Source of the DNA: Allobosea lathyri
GTDB taxonomy: Bacteria > Pseudomonadota > Alphaproteobacteria > Rhizobiales > Beijerinckiaceae
Length of the DNA: 64,000 nt
Direction of reading: 5' to 3'
NCBI RefSeq assembly: GCF_900108245.1
Contig: NZ_FNUY01000012.1
Span: 62,001 to 126,000, forward strand
The notes below the pieces were generated by a model that saw only the letters and a program-made list of their open reading frames with translations, was not told the DNA's origin and did no database searches. Within the stretch, counting starts at the first letter, position 1. The number at the start of each line of letters is the position of its first letter. Of this stretch, positions 62,125-64,000 are shown piece by piece. The position numbers were made by a program, and so were the translations under genes.

Positions 62125-63426
62125 ATGAACTTCGATCGCAGATCGCTGATCAAGGGCGGCGCGGCGCTGGGCCTCGGCGCCGGCACGAACCTGCTCGACT
62201 ACGCCAAGGCCTGGGCGCAGGCCTCGCCTTTCAAGGTGGAGCCGAATGCCAAGCTCAACCTGATGCGCTGGAAGCGCTTCGTCGAGGCCGAGGACGTCGA
62301 GTTCATGAAGCTCGTCGCCGCTTTCGAGGCTGCGACCGGCGCCAAGATCACCGTCACCAACGAATCCTACGATGATCTGCAGCCCAAGGCTTCGGTGGTC
62401 GCCAATACCGGGCAGGGACTCGATCTGGTCTGGGGCCTCTACTCGCTGCCGCATCTGTTTCCGCAGAAGTGCCTCGACCTCTCCGATGTCTCGAAATATC
62501 TCGGCGAGAAGCATGGCGGCTGGTTCCCGTCAGCGGACGCTTACGGCAAGCTCGGCAACAAGTGGATCGGCATCCCGATCGCCGCGAGCGGCGGCCTCGT
62601 GAACTATCGGATATCCTCGATCAACAAGGCCGGCTTCAAGGAATTCCCGAAGGACACTGCCGGTTTCCTCGAGCTCTGCAAGGCGCTGAAGGCGAACAAT
62701 ACCCCGGCGGGCATGGCCTTCGGCCACGCCTCTGGCGACGCCAACACCTGGCTGCACTGGCTGCTCTGGAGCCATGGCGGCAACCTCGTCGACAAGAACG
62801 ACAAGGTCATCATCAACTCGCCCGAGACCGCCAAGGCGCTGGAATACGGCAAGGCGCTCTACGAGACCTTCATTCCCGGCACGGCCTCGTGGAACGATTC
62901 CTCGAACAACAAGGCCTTCCTCGCCGGCGAGCTGCATACGACCGTCAACGGCATCTCAGTCTATGTCGCGGCCAAGAAGGAAAAGCCCGATATGGCGGCC
63001 GATATGGACCACGCCTACATGCCGATCGGGCCGGCGGGCAAGCCGACCGAACTGCATCTGCCCTTCACGATGCTGGCCTTCCAGTTCACCAAGGTGCCCA
63101 ACACCTGCAAGGCGTTCATCGCCTTCATGCTGGACGCTCCGCAGTTCAACCCATGGATCGGCGCGGCGCAGGGCTACCTGTCGCACTTCCTGGCCGAATA
63201 CGACAAGAATCCGGTCTGGACTGCCGATCCCAAGACAACCCCGTTCCGCGACGTCGCCAAGCGCACGCTGACGCCTGCGGGCCTGGGTACGCTGGGCGAG
63301 AAGGCGGCTTCGGCAATCGCCGACTTCATCGTGGTCGACATGTTCGCGAACTACGCCACGGGCCGCGAAGACATCAAGGGTGCGATCGCGGGCGCCGAAC
63401 GGCAGGCCAAGCGCATCTACCGTTGA
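62125..63426 (+). CDS. Extracellular solute-binding protein of the carbohydrate ABC importer
   Basis: A 433-residue periplasmic binding protein with a twin-arginine-like signal (FDRRSLIKGGAALGLGAGTN). The mature part has the family 1 fold: LNLMRWKRFVEAEDVEFMKL, IGIPIAASGGLVNYRI, MAFGHASGDANTWLHWLLWS. GGGAGG lies 9 bases before ATG 62125. The ligand is probably a sugar, sugar acid or polyol; the GntR regulator and dehydrogenase next door suggest an acid. Confidence 0.92.
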   Translation: MNFDRRSLIKGGAALGLGAGTNLLDYAKAWAQASPFKVEPNAKLNLMRWKRFVEAEDVEFMKLVAAFEAATGAKITVTNESYDDLQPKASVVANTGQGLDLVWGLYSLPHLFPQKCLDLSDVSKYLGEKHGGWFPSADAYGKLGNKWIGIPIAASGGLVNYRISSINKAGFKEFPKDTAGFLELCKALKANNTPAGMAFGHASGDANTWLHWLLWSHGGNLVDKNDKVIINSPETAKALEYGKALYETFIPGTASWNDSSNNKAFLAGELHTTVNGISVYVAAKKEKPDMAADMDHAYMPIGPAGKPTELHLPFTMLAFQFTKVPNTCKAFIAFMLDAPQFNPWIGAAQGYLSHFLAEYDKNPVWTADPKTTPFRDVAKRTLTPAGLGTLGEKAASAIADFIVVDMFANYATGREDIKGAIAGAERQAKRIYR

Positions 63427-63440
63427 TGCAACGAATGCGG

Positions 63441-63466
63441 GGGCGGCCCGTTTCGACGGGCCGCCC
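63441..63466 (+). promoter_or_regulatory. Intercistronic hairpin after the binding-protein gene
   Basis: GGGCGGCCCG (63441-63450) and CGGGCCGCCC (63457-63466) with a TTTCGA loop and no T-run. Such hairpins after binding-protein genes stabilise the upstream mRNA and give higher binding-protein levels than permease. Confidence 0.6.
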
Positions 63467-63541
63467 CTCGCTTCCAAGCGCGCTTCAAACCGCAATCCGG
63501 CGTAAGGCCGGATATGTCTCACGACTGAAACCGGAACCGCG

Positions 63542-64000
63542 ATGGCCAATTCAGCAATCGAGATGCCGGCGAGCCTGACGAAAACCAGGAGCGAACGCTC
63601 GGCCTGGCAGAAGCTCCGCGGCAACCGCAACTGGCTCGGATTCTGGTACATGATGCCGGCTGCCGGCATCCTGCTCCTGTTCCTCGCCTATCCGCTGTTC
63701 CTCGGCGTCTGGCTCTCCTTCACCGACACCAAGATCGGCCGCGCCGGTGAGTTCATCGGGCTCGAGAACTATGAATGGCTGGGAGGCGACAGCGTCTTCT
63801 GGATGTCGGTCTTCAACACCCTGCTCTATACGGTGGTGGCCAGCATCGCGAAGTTCGTCATCGGGCTTTACCTCGCCTTGCTGCTGAACAAGCACTTGCC
63901 ATGCAAGGCGCTGATCCGGGCTGCGGTGCTGATCCCCTTCATCGTGCCGACCGTGCTCTCGGCCATCGCCTTCTGGTGGATCTACGATTCGCAGTTCTCG
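63542..64000 (+). CDS. ABC importer permease (MalF/UgpA-type), 3' truncated
   Basis: At least 153 residues are present before the window ends. A cytoplasmic N-terminus is followed by membrane segments (FWYMMPAAGILLLFLAYPLF, VFNTLLYTVVASIAKFVIGL) and VLIPFIVPTVLSAIAFWWIY, the opening of a binding-protein-dependent permease. GSFT-like WLSFTDTKIG and GLENYEWLG are typical of sugar permeases. Third gene of the importer operon. Confidence 0.9.
   Translation, partial: MANSAIEMPASLTKTRSERSAWQKLRGNRNWLGFWYMMPAAGILLLFLAYPLFLGVWLSFTDTKIGRAGEFIGLENYEWLGGDSVFWMSVFNTLLYTVVASIAKFVIGLYLALLLNKHLPCKALIRAAVLIPFIVPTVLSAIAFWWIYDSQFS

Overview
The window is a high-GC alphaproteobacterial chromosome segment, most likely Hyphomicrobiales (Rhizobiales) and plausibly Bosea or a close relative. 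This is inferred from an Irr-type iron regulator with Irr-box-like sites, an rluD-rpoH pair, a heme operon carrying a Mic60/mitofilin-like protein, a CpdR-like response regulator, MJ0042/DUF2125-type proteins and several families of GC-rich palindromic intergenic repeats. I see no phage, transposon, CRISPR array, rRNA or tRNA. Genes are dense and mostly housekeeping.

Layout. 0-9 kb: the end of an IclR regulator, an M29 aminopeptidase, an orphan homodimeric-type pyruvate dehydrogenase E1-like enzyme, a small exported protein, two tandem membrane-anchored paralogues of unknown function, asd, and a DMT exporter. 9.7-13.3 kb: a TetR regulator divergent from an EmrAB-type efflux pair, with three palindromes between them. 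13.4-14.9 kb: an iron module, irr overlapping bfd and then bfr, with an Irr-box-like palindrome before irr and another before bfr. 15-21 kb: a MOSC protein, a double cold-shock protein, a GNAT enzyme, an Inh-type lipoprotein, a RidA protein and acetyl-CoA synthetase.

21-30 kb: a minus-strand operon tsaD-gpsA-hypothetical-EVE, divergent from a heme/envelope operon in which hemD is fused in frame to a Mic60/mitofilin-like protein across an 18-bp tandem repeat, followed by hemY, rluD and rpoH. 30-41 kb: DUF2125, ChaC-like, PlsC, YdcF, ftsEX, a zinc-ribbon membrane protein, hpt, cpdR, tspO, a trans-sulfuration-family PLP enzyme and a GH19 lysozyme-like protein. 41-47 kb: cysteine dioxygenase divergent from an Lrp regulator, a Tat-exported class V aminotransferase homologue, prfC, and an ABC-2 exporter.

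48-55 kb: a probable glycolipid or envelope region. The plus strand has a small multidrug-resistance-like flippase, a 43-aa ORF, an SDR epimerase and a class III aminotransferase. The minus strand has a UbiA prenyltransferase overlapping a DprE1-like FAD oxidase, a pairing that resembles mycobacterial decaprenyl-phosphate ribose/arabinose synthesis. 55-64 kb: a TerB-like protein, an AsnC regulator divergent from hppD with a 10-bp inverted repeat between them, a second Inh-type lipoprotein, a 2-hydroxyacid dehydrogenase, a GntR regulator, and the start of a sugar-type ABC importer that runs off the end.
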